A stretch of DNA of 64,000 nucleotides from Aliidiomarina indica (GTDB lineage Bacteria; Pseudomonadota; Gammaproteobacteria; Enterobacterales; Alteromonadaceae), in contig NZ_JACAVQ010000001.1 in NCBI RefSeq assembly GCF_015354615.1, positions 434,001 through 498,000 of the forward strand. The letters are read 5' to 3'. The notes beneath the pieces were generated by a model. The model made no database searches. It was not told the DNA's origin and saw nothing but the letters and a program-made list of their open reading frames with translations. How positions within the stretch are numbered: the stretch's first letter is position 1; each line of letters opens with the position of its first letter. Position numbers and translations under genes: made by a program. This document shows positions 19,217-27,946 of the stretch, one piece after another.

Positions 19217-20011
19217 ATGTTTGTCGATTCCCATTGCCATCTAGATAAGCTAAAACTGACCGCAAGTAAGGGCATTTCTCATGTGCTTAGCGAAGCGCAG
19301 AAAGCACAGGTAGAACACATGCTTTGCATCGGTGTAACCTTGGATGATTTTCATGAAATGCAGACTATTGTGGGAGAACAACCACAGGTCAGCTTTTCCT
19401 CGGGCGTTCATCCATTATATGTGGCCAAACATGGATTTGACGCCGATGCGCTGCGTCAATTATGTCAACGCAATGATGTAGTCGCAGTGGGTGAAACCGG
19501 GCTCGATTATTTTTACGATAAAGATCACCACCAGATTCAGCAAGAGAGCTTTGCGTGTCATGTTGATATTGCGACAACGTTACATAAGCCATTAATTATT
19601 CATACCCGAGACGCACAAGCCGATACCATCGCGATTCTAAAAAATGGTCACGCGGAAAAGTGCGGTGGCGTTATGCATTGTTTTACGGAAAGCTTTGCTA
19701 TGGCTGAACAAGCCATGGCGCTTGGATTCTATATCTCGATTTCAGGCATTGTGACCTTTGCCAATGCTGAGGAATTACGCGAGGTGGTGCGCCGCGTGCC
19801 GCTTGAACGGTTACTGATTGAAACCGATTCGCCATGGCTTGCCCCTGTGCCTCATCGCGGCAAAGAGAACCAACCAGGCTTCGTGCAGCATGTGGCCGAA
19901 TGCGTGGCGCAATTAAAGAATGTAAGTGTGGAAGAAGTTGCAGCCGTGACGCGAGAAAATTTCTATTCACTATTTCAAATTCCCCCAACACCACTGTCGG
20001 CCAAACGTTAA
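19217..20011 (+). CDS. TatD-family metal-dependent hydrolase (YcfH-type)
   Basis: A 264-residue TIM-barrel metallohydrolase. The metal-binding DSHCHLD (4-10), the Glu in VGETGLDYFYD and the segment HTRDA are present, as is ETDSPWLAP near 205. Family members have 3'-5' nuclease activity on DNA, and YcfH is a paralogue of TatD. An upstream in-frame GTG exists, but the ATG has AAGG at 6-nt spacing. The position after holB is the classic place of ycfH. Confidence 0.9.
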   Translation: MFVDSHCHLDKLKLTASKGISHVLSEAQKAQVEHMLCIGVTLDDFHEMQTIVGEQPQVSFSSGVHPLYVAKHGFDADALRQLCQRNDVVAVGETGLDYFYDKDHHQIQQESFACHVDIATTLHKPLIIHTRDAQADTIAILKNGHAEKCGGVMHCFTESFAMAEQAMALGFYISISGIVTFANAEELREVVRRVPLERLLIETDSPWLAPVPHRGKENQPGFVQHVAECVAQLKNVSVEEVAAVTRENFYSLFQIPPTPLSAKR

Positions 20012-20029
20012 ACTTTACTGAGTTACAGA

Positions 20030-20164
20030 TAAAGAAAAGCTCGGAACCAAGGGGGGAGGTGTTCCGAGCTTAGGGGAAGGGCTCTCGAAAGAGCCGTGCG
20101 CTATTACCAGACTGAATATTTCCTTAGGGGACGAAATATCCAGTTGGCCCAAAAAGTTGTTACC
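20030..20164 (-). ncRNA. Candidate small RNA with three C-rich single-stranded segments
   Basis: This gene-free region holds three stem-loops. Reading on the minus strand they are: a 12-position stem with one mismatch (20133-20144 with 20111-20122), a 6-bp stem with a CGAA-type tetraloop (20080-20085/20090-20095), and an 11-bp perfect stem (20061-20071/20037-20047) followed by TTCTTT, which makes a good terminator on this strand only. The loops and the linker carry TCCCC/CCTCCCCCC, able to pair with purine-rich ribosome sites. A TATTAA at 20171-20176 (minus) could be the -10, giving about 135 nt. On the plus strand the same loops are GGGGA-rich and could bind CsrA, but there is no plus-strand terminator. 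Confidence 0.45.
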
Positions 20165-20246
20165 TTGTCTTTAATAGTAGCCGAAGAAATGGCGATTGCC
20201 AGATCCTGATCAAAAATTAGACAATGGATTACACTATTCACTCTTA

Positions 20247-20265
20247 TTATGTAAAAATTACATAA
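20247..20265. promoter_or_regulatory. Perfect palindrome, likely operator between candidate sRNA and diguanylate cyclase
   Basis: TTATGTAA-AAA-TTACATAA is an 8-bp perfect inverted repeat centred 65 bp before the GTG of the diguanylate cyclase. Its AT-rich dyad suits a dimeric regulator. It is not followed by a T tract and so does not look like a terminator. Confidence 0.5.
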
Positions 20266-20320
20266 GATTTAGACTACTTCTTACAGTTAAATTATTCTTA
20301 GCCAACGAGGTCTTGTTTGC

Positions 20321-22267
20321 GTGTTGCATAATCGGCTCACAATTCGATTAGTCCTGTCGCTCACAACAGCGCTGCTCATTATGCTTTTGGTAAGTATGGC
20401 TATCACCTTACGTATGCAAGAGGATACTCTGCGTGCGCAGGCGGCCGAGCGAGCCAAGCAATTTGCTGCAAGCCAACAAATTCAACTGGATCTCGCCATT
20501 AATACGCGCATCAAAGCCTTGCGCGTACTCAAACAGAATTTAATTAAATGGCAAGAACCGCATCCAGAATTAAGAGATGAATCAGGCTTGAAGGTATTAT
20601 TCGATAGTCTTTGGCTTATTGACCGCGAAGGTACCCTCATTGATTATTGGGATGTAGATGCCAACCGCGAAGCCGCGTTGGCTGACATGCCATCACTCGC
20701 CGATAGCGCGGTATTTCAAGCGGCTCGGGAAAGTGACACTATTATTATCTCTGATCCTGTCGACAACTATATCGGCTACCCCCCAGTCCTTCAGTTTGCC
20801 TATCGATTAAAAGATGATCAGGAATTTCTCGGCGTTGTCGTGGGAAATATGTTACTCCAAGAACATGATTTATTTCGGCGGTTATCAAATCTTGAAATCG
20901 GTAATGGAGGGTATTTATCCATTGTGTCGCACAACGGAACTGTGTTGGTGCACCCGAATCCAAATACAACTTTAACCCGTTTACCGGAACATAAATTTGC
21001 TCGTTTCTCGGATGTGGCTGAAGGCAATTCTCGAGTCGTACACATGAATAGCTTCAATGATGTGCCGAGTATTATTAGTGTCAATCGCTTTAGTGTCACC
21101 CAGTGGTATGTTGCGGTAGTTCAGCCCGAAGAGGGGGTATATGCTCCAATGCATGACCTTCGCAGGACACAACTTCAGGTATTTGGGCTGGGCGGTTCGA
21201 TTGCTATTCTGCTATTTGTTATTTTAATTTACTTCCAAATACGACCCATTCGAACCTTGAGCAAACAAACCGAACGTATTATTGCTGGCAAAGCACAATT
21301 CTTAGTGGTGCCTAAATTAATTGAATTACGTCCTCTAGTAGAACGCTTTAATTCCCTATTAATGCAGAATATTACGCAAAAGCGTACGCTTGAAGAACGC
21401 AAAATTTACTTCGACACTGTGCTGCAAACCTCGCCTATCGGACAGTTTATGACAGAGCCGAGTGGTAAGTTCGAGTTTATTAACAAGAAACTCGAGGAGC
21501 TGACTGGCTTTACCCTAGCAGAATTGCGCAATACTGGAATGCGCGTCCATATTATTGAGGAAGATGTTCCCAAAGTGGTTGAAGCCTGGACCAAGGTGAT
21601 TAAAGAATCAGTCCCCTCGGAAATAGATTTTCGTTTTACACGAAAAGATGGGGGTGTGATATGGCTGCATGTGGAAACCACGCCGGTGTTTAATCAAGGG
21701 AAATGTTTAGGTCATGTTGGTTCTGTGCGTGACGTTACCTCCTCTTACGCTGAAATAGAAAATCTGCGTACACTTGCCACTATTGATTCCCTTACCGGGC
21801 TTTTAAATCGACGGGGGCAAGAACAGGCGCTAACCAAGGCCATCATGAACGCTCGTCTATTCAACGACAAATTAATTGTGCTGGTGATCGATTTAGATGG
21901 TTTTAAGGCAGTTAATGATGAAGTAGGGCACGACATGGGCGACCAGATGTTAAAAGAGGTCGCTCAACAGCTTGTGAAGAACACCCGTGAAACTGATTTT
22001 ATCGGGCGTATGGGGGGTGACGAATTCATTGTTATTTTACCTAAATGTCCTTTGAACCGAGCTCGAGAAATTGCGGATCGCATCACCCATGACATTGGTA
22101 ATATCCATGTCACCCTAAATTGCCCTGGAGTTACTGCAAGCATTGGTCTTACCGACTTGCGAGACGATGATTCTGATTTTGATGAGCTGGTGCGTCGTGC
22201 AGATAAAGCAGCTTATGCGGCCAAACACGCAGGCCGCAATCGGGTGTTTGAAGACTTGTTGCTGTAA
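20321..22267 (+). CDS. Membrane diguanylate cyclase with Cache-like sensor and PAS domain
   Basis: A 648-residue protein that should make cyclic di-GMP from GTP. The order is: membrane helix (about 8-30), periplasmic sensor of about 250 residues that looks like a double Cache domain, second helix (about 286-306), linker, PAS domain (about 364-480, LQTSPIGQF to HVGSVRDV), then GGDEF domain (about 485-648). The active site is an intact GGDEF at 566-570. An RxxD (RETD) exactly five residues before it is the product-inhibition I-site, so the enzyme is predicted active and feedback-inhibited. The start is a GTG with a weak CGAGG site. The ligand is unknown. Confidence 0.9.
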   Translation: MLHNRLTIRLVLSLTTALLIMLLVSMAITLRMQEDTLRAQAAERAKQFAASQQIQLDLAINTRIKALRVLKQNLIKWQEPHPELRDESGLKVLFDSLWLIDREGTLIDYWDVDANREAALADMPSLADSAVFQAARESDTIIISDPVDNYIGYPPVLQFAYRLKDDQEFLGVVVGNMLLQEHDLFRRLSNLEIGNGGYLSIVSHNGTVLVHPNPNTTLTRLPEHKFARFSDVAEGNSRVVHMNSFNDVPSIISVNRFSVTQWYVAVVQPEEGVYAPMHDLRRTQLQVFGLGGSIAILLFVILIYFQIRPIRTLSKQTERIIAGKAQFLVVPKLIELRPLVERFNSLLMQNITQKRTLEERKIYFDTVLQTSPIGQFMTEPSGKFEFINKKLEELTGFTLAELRNTGMRVHIIEEDVPKVVEAWTKVIKESVPSEIDFRFTRKDGGVIWLHVETTPVFNQGKCLGHVGSVRDVTSSYAEIENLRTLATIDSLTGLLNRRGQEQALTKAIMNARLFNDKLIVLVIDLDGFKAVNDEVGHDMGDQMLKEVAQQLVKNTRETDFIGRMGGDEFIVILPKCPLNRAREIADRITHDIGNIHVTLNCPGVTASIGLTDLRDDDSDFDELVRRADKAAYAAKHAGRNRVFEDLLL

Positions 22268-22278
22268 ACGTGGTTGCT

Positions 22279-23322
22279 TTAGTCGGTTATCGCGACGTTT
22301 GGTGCCGTCAGTTCGCCGCGTAAATTCTCCGCCAAGGCACGCTTAATCTCATCCGTATCGGTTTCAATGGACAACAAATAATGCAGCTTGGTAAGTGCGG
22401 CTTCAATAGTGAGGTCGTATCCTGCGGTAACGCCAATGTCGGCCAAGGCGTTGCCCGTTGCGTATCCCTGCATATTGACCGTCCCTTTAAAGCACTGGGT
22501 GCAATTGAGTACAATGACGCCTGCTTGGATAGCGCGCTTAAGGGACTTAATGAGGGCGCCATGCTGTGGAGCATTCCCAACACCGTAACTTTGCAATATC
22601 AGTGCTTTTACTGGGTGCTGCACTAGATTATCAATAATTTTCTCGCTCATCCCCGGATACAAGGTAACCACGCCAATTTCTTGCGCCGCAATACTGGCAA
22701 CCTCAAGTGGTGTATGTCGAATAGGTTCAACTTCACCAGCGATCATTTCAATATCAATGCCGGCTTCTAAGAGTGCGGGAAAGTTGGGCGACGCAAAGGC
22801 ATCAAAGCCATCTGCATCGGCTTTTGTCGCACGATTCCCTCGAAATAGACGATTATTAAAAAATAAGGTGACTTCGTGTATGGGGTAATGCGCGGCTAAA
22901 TAAAGCGCATTGAGCAGATTAGTTTGCCCATCAGAACGAAGCGCAGCCAAAGGTATCTGAGAGCCGGTGACAATCACTGGCTTACCCAAATTCGCGAACA
23001 TAAATGACAGCGCCGATGCGGTGTAGGCCATGGTATCAGTGCCATGCAAGATGACAAATCCATCATAGTCGGCATAATGCTCTTGAATGTCTTGCGCAAT
23101 GCGTTGCCAATCGTGGGGCGTCATATCCGACGAGTCCATTAACGGTGCATATTCACACAGCGTAAACTCCGGCATTTCCGGACGATAAAACTCAGGCATC
23201 CCCTTAATGCTTTCGGCAAGAAATCCTGGCGCAGGCACATAGCCATGGGCGGACTTCATCATACCGATGGTGCCTCCGGTGTATGCGATGTAAATGCGTT
23301 TACGGGCTGTTGAACGGCTCAT
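22279..23322 (-). CDS. ansA: Type I (cytoplasmic) L-asparaginase
   Basis: A 347-residue asparaginase. The first catalytic Thr is in AYTGGTIGMM (about 12-21) and the second in LHGTDTMAYTASAL (about 90). SQIPLAALRSDGQTNLLNA is the typical type I segment. There is no signal peptide, consistent with the cytoplasmic enzyme. The frame is open 22 codons further upstream into sppA, but the chosen ATG has AAGGGA at good spacing and gives nearly the E. coli AnsA length (338 aa). It lies 13 bp behind sppA, the sppA-ansA order known from E. coli. Confidence 0.93.
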   Translation of the reverse strand: MSRSTARKRIYIAYTGGTIGMMKSAHGYVPAPGFLAESIKGMPEFYRPEMPEFTLCEYAPLMDSSDMTPHDWQRIAQDIQEHYADYDGFVILHGTDTMAYTASALSFMFANLGKPVIVTGSQIPLAALRSDGQTNLLNALYLAAHYPIHEVTLFFNNRLFRGNRATKADADGFDAFASPNFPALLEAGIDIEMIAGEVEPIRHTPLEVASIAAQEIGVVTLYPGMSEKIIDNLVQHPVKALILQSYGVGNAPQHGALIKSLKRAIQAGVIVLNCTQCFKGTVNMQGYATGNALADIGVTAGYDLTIEAALTKLHYLLSIETDTDEIKRALAENLRGELTAPNVAITD

Positions 23323-23335
23323 TTGAATCCCTTTC

Positions 23336-25186
23336 TTAATTGAATACCGGTTCGCATTCGAGGCAACGACTATAAACGCCTCGAGCATCGTTAAAATCGT
23401 CTAGCACCTGTATATCGTGCCACACTTGCTGAATAAGGCGTTGGCCGAGAGGGGATAGCGGTTGTTCTGATGGCGCATAGGGCAACAGGGCACTATTAAA
23501 CATACGCTCGATAACCGCATGAATTCCTCGGGTTTCACTTGTGGCGCGGGTCACCTGGTAGCTATCGATTCCAGCAAGCAGCGCTGCTTCGACGATGGCT
23601 TCATTTAGATCGCCCAGACCGTCAATTAAACCATGATCAAGTGCATCTTTTCCCATCCAGACACGGCCGCGGGCTACTTCATCCACGGCTTCAACGGAGA
23701 GATCACGACTCTGTGCGACAATGGCAATAAAATCTCGATATATGCGTTCTATATTTTGCTGAATAAGTCTTTCCGCTCCAGCGCTGAGCGGGCGGTTAGA
23801 ATCAATATAGGGCATCTCAGTTGAGCTTACACCGTCGGAATAAATACCAAGTTTACTAAAGCCTTCGTCCGCTGTGAGGAAAAGCCCGAAAACACCGATA
23901 GACCCAGTGATTGTTGACGGCGCTGCGAATATTTTGTCGGCGCCAGAGGCTATCCAGTATCCGCCAGAGGCGGCAACTGAGCTAAGCGATGCGACAACCG
24001 GTTTATCTGCTTCGCGCAAGCGCACCAGTTCTTCCCGAATTTTTTCCGACGCAAACGCACTTCCGCCGGGGCTATCAATACGTATAACAACAGATTTCAC
24101 ATGGTCGTCTAAGCGCGCAGCTCGCAGTTGCCGTACGAGGCGATCAGCACCAATGGCTCCTGCTTGGCGATCGCCCTCGTGAATAGTGCCTCGCGCAATA
24201 ATCAAGCGAACCTGAGCATCTGGATACAGGTTATTACGCTTCTGGTGCTCGCTCAGGTAGTGATAATCCTGCCAACCAATGTTATTAAAGCTGTGCCCGT
24301 CCTTGGTCTCCCCTGCATGTTCAATCAGCAGTTGTCGCATGGCATCACTATCTAATAGTTGATCAACCAAGCCTTCGTTCAGAGCAAGTTCAGCATGGGA
24401 ATAGTTCGCATCAGTAAAGGCGTCCTCGAAATCGTCGATACGGCCACTGAGCAGTCGCGCCGAGAGCTGACGCTGTGTATTTACGCCTTTTAAATACTCA
24501 GCCCAGAGCGTATCAATCCATGCTTGATTCGCTTCTCGGGCTTCATCGGACATCGCATTAAGAGAGTAGGGCTCAACAGCACTTTTATATTCCCCAACCC
24601 GAAATATATGGGGTTGGATATGTAGTTTTGAGAGCAGATCGCGAAAGTAATTTTGATAGGAGTGATACCCATCAAACGCAACAGAGCCATGGGGGTGTAA
24701 ATACACATGATCTGCATGGGCAGCTAAGTAATATTGACTCTGGGAGTAATAATCACCATAGGCAAACACGGGACGACCGGTGTCACGGAACTGGGCAAGG
24801 CGATCGCCGAGAGCCGACAGTTTCGATAAACCTCCTCCCCAAAAATAACGCAGGTCGAGAAGAATCCCACCAATGTCAGGGTCATTAATAGCGGCATCCA
24901 GTGTCGCCAGTAACTGGTGGAAATCGACTTCTGGAACAGGATGGTTACCCATAGAGCGCTGCATAAACCGATCTGCTGGTGATACGTAGGTAAGCTCCTC
25001 GACTAACACGCCCTGCGGGTTCACCAAGAGAAATGCGCCGGAAGCGTATTCAGGCAAATCTTCCTCATGAACGATAATAAGAAAGACACCAATAAGCAGT
25101 GCGAAAAATACAACATTCACAATGATTTTTCGGGTGTTATTGAGAAAGGTCCCTAAAGGACGAAGTATCTTGCCTAAAAATTTCAT
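23336..25186 (-). CDS. sppA: Signal peptide peptidase SppA, 67K type
   Basis: A 616-residue inner-membrane serine protease with tandem S49 domains. One membrane helix lies at about 20-38. The catalytic Lys201 is in VGEYKSAVEPYS (first domain) and Ser407 in VAASGGYWIA (second domain), matching the Ser/Lys dyad of E. coli SppA (Lys209, Ser409). It digests cleaved signal peptides. It is cotranscribed with ansA. Length is that of the long gammaproteobacterial form. Confidence 0.95.
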   Translation of the reverse strand: MKFLGKILRPLGTFLNNTRKIIVNVVFFALLIGVFLIIVHEEDLPEYASGAFLLVNPQGVLVEELTYVSPADRFMQRSMGNHPVPEVDFHQLLATLDAAINDPDIGGILLDLRYFWGGGLSKLSALGDRLAQFRDTGRPVFAYGDYYSQSQYYLAAHADHVYLHPHGSVAFDGYHSYQNYFRDLLSKLHIQPHIFRVGEYKSAVEPYSLNAMSDEAREANQAWIDTLWAEYLKGVNTQRQLSARLLSGRIDDFEDAFTDANYSHAELALNEGLVDQLLDSDAMRQLLIEHAGETKDGHSFNNIGWQDYHYLSEHQKRNNLYPDAQVRLIIARGTIHEGDRQAGAIGADRLVRQLRAARLDDHVKSVVIRIDSPGGSAFASEKIREELVRLREADKPVVASLSSVAASGGYWIASGADKIFAAPSTITGSIGVFGLFLTADEGFSKLGIYSDGVSSTEMPYIDSNRPLSAGAERLIQQNIERIYRDFIAIVAQSRDLSVEAVDEVARGRVWMGKDALDHGLIDGLGDLNEAIVEAALLAGIDSYQVTRATSETRGIHAVIERMFNSALLPYAPSEQPLSPLGQRLIQQVWHDIQVLDDFNDARGVYSRCLECEPVFN

Positions 25187-25335
25187 GATTTGGTTCCAAC
25201 AGGCTTGGAGACTTTTTTACCGCAATGGTAGAGTGTTGCATAGTGTAACTGGTTCTGACGCTGATGCGTAGCGCCAAATGTATCTCAATTATCGCGATTT
25301 TTCAGTTGAATAAAAACGCAAACAAAGGACCTTTC

Positions 25336-25884
25336 ATGGATGCCGTTGAACTTCTGCTTACCCGTTCCTCAATGCCTCGGTTAACCGCGCCAGGTCCCGA
25401 TGCAGCAGCTTTAGACTTGTTGCAAAAAGCAGCGTTACGGGTTCCTGATCATATGGGCCTCACGCCATACCGATGTGAGGTTTTTAGCACCGATCGTTTG
25501 CAAGGTCTCAGCGAAACTTTCGCTGCAGTAGCTCAACTGGAAGGATTACCCGAGGCAGAAAAACAACGCGCGCCCCAGTTGCCGCTACGTGCGCCTTGCG
25601 TCATTGTGGTGGTCACCGATTATGTTGATCATGCCAAGGTGCCGCGACAGGAACAATTTGCCTCGGCGTCTTGTGCCACCATGGCCATGCAACAAATGGC
25701 ATTTGCGTTGGGTTTAGGCGCTGTGTGGCGAACTGGCGTGTACGCGGAATCTGAACATATGAAGGCGGAGCTAGGCGTGTCTCTGGAAAATGATATTGTC
25801 GGCTTTCTTTACGTTGGCACCCCGGCGGTCCCCACGCCGATAAAACCAGCTAAGGAAAAGTCGATATTTTTTTATGGAGACTAG
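25336..25884 (+). CDS. NAD(P)H nitroreductase-like flavoprotein (YdjA family)
   Basis: A 182-residue nitroreductase fold protein. LLLTRSSMPRLTAPGPD near the start carries the FMN-contacting Arg/Ser residues, and ALGLGAVWRTG (about 125-135) is the typical C-terminal half motif. E. coli YdjA (183 aa) sits beside sppA-ansA, as here, and binds FMN; its physiological substrate is not established. The frame runs 24 codons further upstream, but the chosen ATG has AAAGGA in front. It is divergent from sppA. Confidence 0.88.
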   Translation: MDAVELLLTRSSMPRLTAPGPDAAALDLLQKAALRVPDHMGLTPYRCEVFSTDRLQGLSETFAAVAQLEGLPEAEKQRAPQLPLRAPCVIVVVTDYVDHAKVPRQEQFASASCATMAMQQMAFALGLGAVWRTGVYAESEHMKAELGVSLENDIVGFLYVGTPAVPTPIKPAKEKSIFFYGD

Positions 25885-25897
25885 GAATAAAGGTATT

Positions 25898-25942
25898 TGC
25901 ATGTATTTGCATTTATATGCATAAATAGAGCATAAATATATT
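25898..25942. promoter_or_regulatory. ArgR-type operator (ARG boxes) upstream of argC
   Basis: TGCATTTATATGCA (25908-25921) is a perfect dyad of the ARG-box form TGNAT-W4-ATNCA. An imperfect copy overlaps it upstream (25898-25911), and a weaker one lies one 21-bp period downstream (25929-25942), next to the -35 box of the argC promoter. In Enterobacteria hexameric ArgR with arginine binds paired boxes 21 bp apart to repress arginine synthesis. Confidence 0.65.
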
Positions 25943-25969
25943 GAATTCGTCATCACTCTTGGTTAGCAT
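25941..25969 (+). promoter_or_regulatory. argC promoter
   Basis: TTGAAT (25941-25946) and TAGCAT (25964-25969) are 17 bp apart and sit immediately downstream of the ARG boxes, so ArgR bound there would block RNA polymerase. Confidence 0.55.
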
Positions 25970-26048
25970 AGACGACATCTGTTGCGCATGTCCGTTGTCT
26001 GGGTCAGGTCGCAGTAACGCAAGCTAATGATGGATTGTATCGAATTTA

Positions 26049-27119
26049 ATGAAGACCGTAAGCGCAGCGAACCAAATAGCACACCCAATACCCGCGACTA
26101 AAGTGAAAGTCGCGGTTCTGGGTGCTTCCGGGTATAGCGGTTCCGAGCTGCTTAGAATATTGCATAACCATGCATTTGTTGATGTGGTTGCTGCATATTC
26201 ATCCGAGCGTTCAGCAGCGCAGCGGTGGCGCGAGATTGCGCCAGCCGCAGCGGGTGATAGCGAACTTATTATCCAACCTTGGACTGACCATGCGCTGGCG
26301 GATCTAGCTAACTGTGACGCTGTCTTTCTAGCGTTGCCCCATGAAGCGAGTGCAGCCATCGCCCCTAAGCTTATCGCATTGGGCAGCAAAGTTTTCGACC
26401 TATCCGGTGCATATCGTTTCCGCGACGCGGAACAATTTGCAACAACCTATGGATTTGAGCATCCACATCCCGAACTTTTAAACCACGCGCAATATGCGTT
26501 GATGGAGCTTGTTGGGTTAGAACCAAGCGGAACTCTTTTTGCTATTCCTGGCTGTTATCCAACCGCAGCCACACTAGCATTGCAGCCTGCGTGTGAGAGC
26601 GCGCTTCTCGAACCGGCGTCAGTTCCAGTCATCACGGCAATCAGTGGTGTCTCTGGCGCCGGGCGAGGAGCAAACCCACGCACCTCATTTTGTGAGGTGA
26701 GCGTACAGCCTTACGGCGTTCTAAATCACCGGCATACTCCGGAAATTAGCAATAATCTTGCTCGCTCAGTCGTATTTACACCGATATTGGGACCTTACCC
26801 GCGGGGGATTATTGCCACCTGTGTCGCGCAGTTAAATGCTGGCGTGACTGCAGAGGAGGTACATGCTGTTTATCAGCGCAGCTATCAGGGGCAACCATTT
26901 GTGCGTATCGTGGCCGAGCCACCAGCCGTTGCCCACGTCGCTGGCACGCCTTATTGCCATATCTATATTGCAGTCGAAGGGCAAAACCTCGTTGTCATCA
27001 GTGCCATCGACAACCTCTTAAAAGGGGCGGCATCACAAGCGGTTCAAGCGGCCAATGTCGTATTTGCGTTTCCGGTCCATTCCGGCTTTGCTCCATTTAT
27101 TCAGGAGTGTGGCGAATGA
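26049..27119 (+). CDS. argC: N-acetyl-gamma-glutamyl-phosphate reductase
   Basis: A 356-residue NADPH-dependent reductase, third step of arginine synthesis. The dinucleotide-binding GASGYSGSELL is at 25-35, and the catalytic Cys169 lies in the family signature IPGCYPTAATLAL. The N-terminal 18 residues before KVKVAVLG are longer than in E. coli ArgC, and no good ribosome site is seen before this ATG, so the true start is the least certain point. It overlaps argB by 4 bp and opens the arg operon. Confidence 0.95.
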   Translation: MKTVSAANQIAHPIPATKVKVAVLGASGYSGSELLRILHNHAFVDVVAAYSSERSAAQRWREIAPAAAGDSELIIQPWTDHALADLANCDAVFLALPHEASAAIAPKLIALGSKVFDLSGAYRFRDAEQFATTYGFEHPHPELLNHAQYALMELVGLEPSGTLFAIPGCYPTAATLALQPACESALLEPASVPVITAISGVSGAGRGANPRTSFCEVSVQPYGVLNHRHTPEISNNLARSVVFTPILGPYPRGIIATCVAQLNAGVTAEEVHAVYQRSYQGQPFVRIVAEPPAVAHVAGTPYCHIYIAVEGQNLVVISAIDNLLKGAASQAVQAANVVFAFPVHSGFAPFIQECGE

Positions 27120-27901
27120 CGCATGCAATCTCGGTGATTAAGGTAGGCGGCGCGATACTTGATAATCAAGATTCCTTGCAGGCACTCCTCGTAGCCCTGT
27201 ACCAAGCCCAACTGCCGTTTGTTCTGGTTCACGGTGGTGGCAGTTTAACGGATCACATGTTGCTGCAAGCAGGCTTTAGCAGTGAAAAGAAAGACGGCCA
27301 ACGGATTACGCCAGAATCCCAAATTAACGTTGTCACCGGCGCCCTCGCTGGTGCTGCAAATAAACAAATCGTTGCCGTAGCGCAACAGGCCGGTTTCAGT
27401 GCCCTTGGCCTTAGCTTAGCGGATGGTCCACTTCTTTACGTGCAGCAAAATCCCGCATTGGGCCGTGTCGGTGAACCCATCGCGGACACAACTGAAGGCA
27501 TCGGCGGTCATATCCTTCCTCTGTTATTAAGGCAGGGAATTCTACCTGTTGTTAGCTCGATTGGTATTGACCATCAGGGCCAGCTATTAAATGTGAACGC
27601 AGATTATGCGGCGGCGGCGCTCGCGAACCAATTGTCTGCGCGACTTATTTTGCTCAGCGACGTTGACGCCATACGCGATGCTACGGGCACACCTCTGGCT
27701 GTGCTTGAATTTCATCAGGCAAGGGATCTCCTTTCAGAAAACTTTATTGTTGGTGGCATGAAAGTAAAGCTTGCGGCCGCACTCCATGCTGCCGAGCGCT
27801 CACGACGAATGACGGCGATTACTGGGTGGGGTAACCCCGAGTCAGTGATCGCACTCCTCCAAGGTGAAATGCGGGGCACCTGTATATTGCCCGCAGTCTA
27901 G
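27116..27901 (+). CDS. argB: N-acetylglutamate kinase
   Basis: A 261-residue amino-acid kinase. KVGGAIL (about 9-15) and VLVHGGGSLTDHML (about 39-52) bind the phosphates, and NVNADYAAAALA (about 161-172) is the family C-terminal signature. It phosphorylates N-acetylglutamate, second step of arginine synthesis. The frame extends back into argC, but the ATG at the ATGA overlap with the argC stop gives the E. coli length (258 aa). No N-terminal helix for arginine inhibition is seen, as in enteric enzymes. Confidence 0.95.
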   Translation: MTHAISVIKVGGAILDNQDSLQALLVALYQAQLPFVLVHGGGSLTDHMLLQAGFSSEKKDGQRITPESQINVVTGALAGAANKQIVAVAQQAGFSALGLSLADGPLLYVQQNPALGRVGEPIADTTEGIGGHILPLLLRQGILPVVSSIGIDHQGQLLNVNADYAAAALANQLSARLILLSDVDAIRDATGTPLAVLEFHQARDLLSENFIVGGMKVKLAAALHAAERSRRMTAITGWGNPESVIALLQGEMRGTCILPAV

Positions 27902-27946
27902 CCGCCTGAAAAAAGCGCACTTCTTTTATATTTAGAGATAACATTT

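Noticed and set aside
20012-20320. Cyclic di-GMP riboswitch before the diguanylate cyclase
   Set aside because: The conserved GEMM core elements were looked for and not found; the structures fit a separate RNA on the other strand better.
26954-27901. 315-residue version of ArgB
   Set aside because: The extension overlaps argC by 166 bp; the ATG at the ATGA junction gives the family length.
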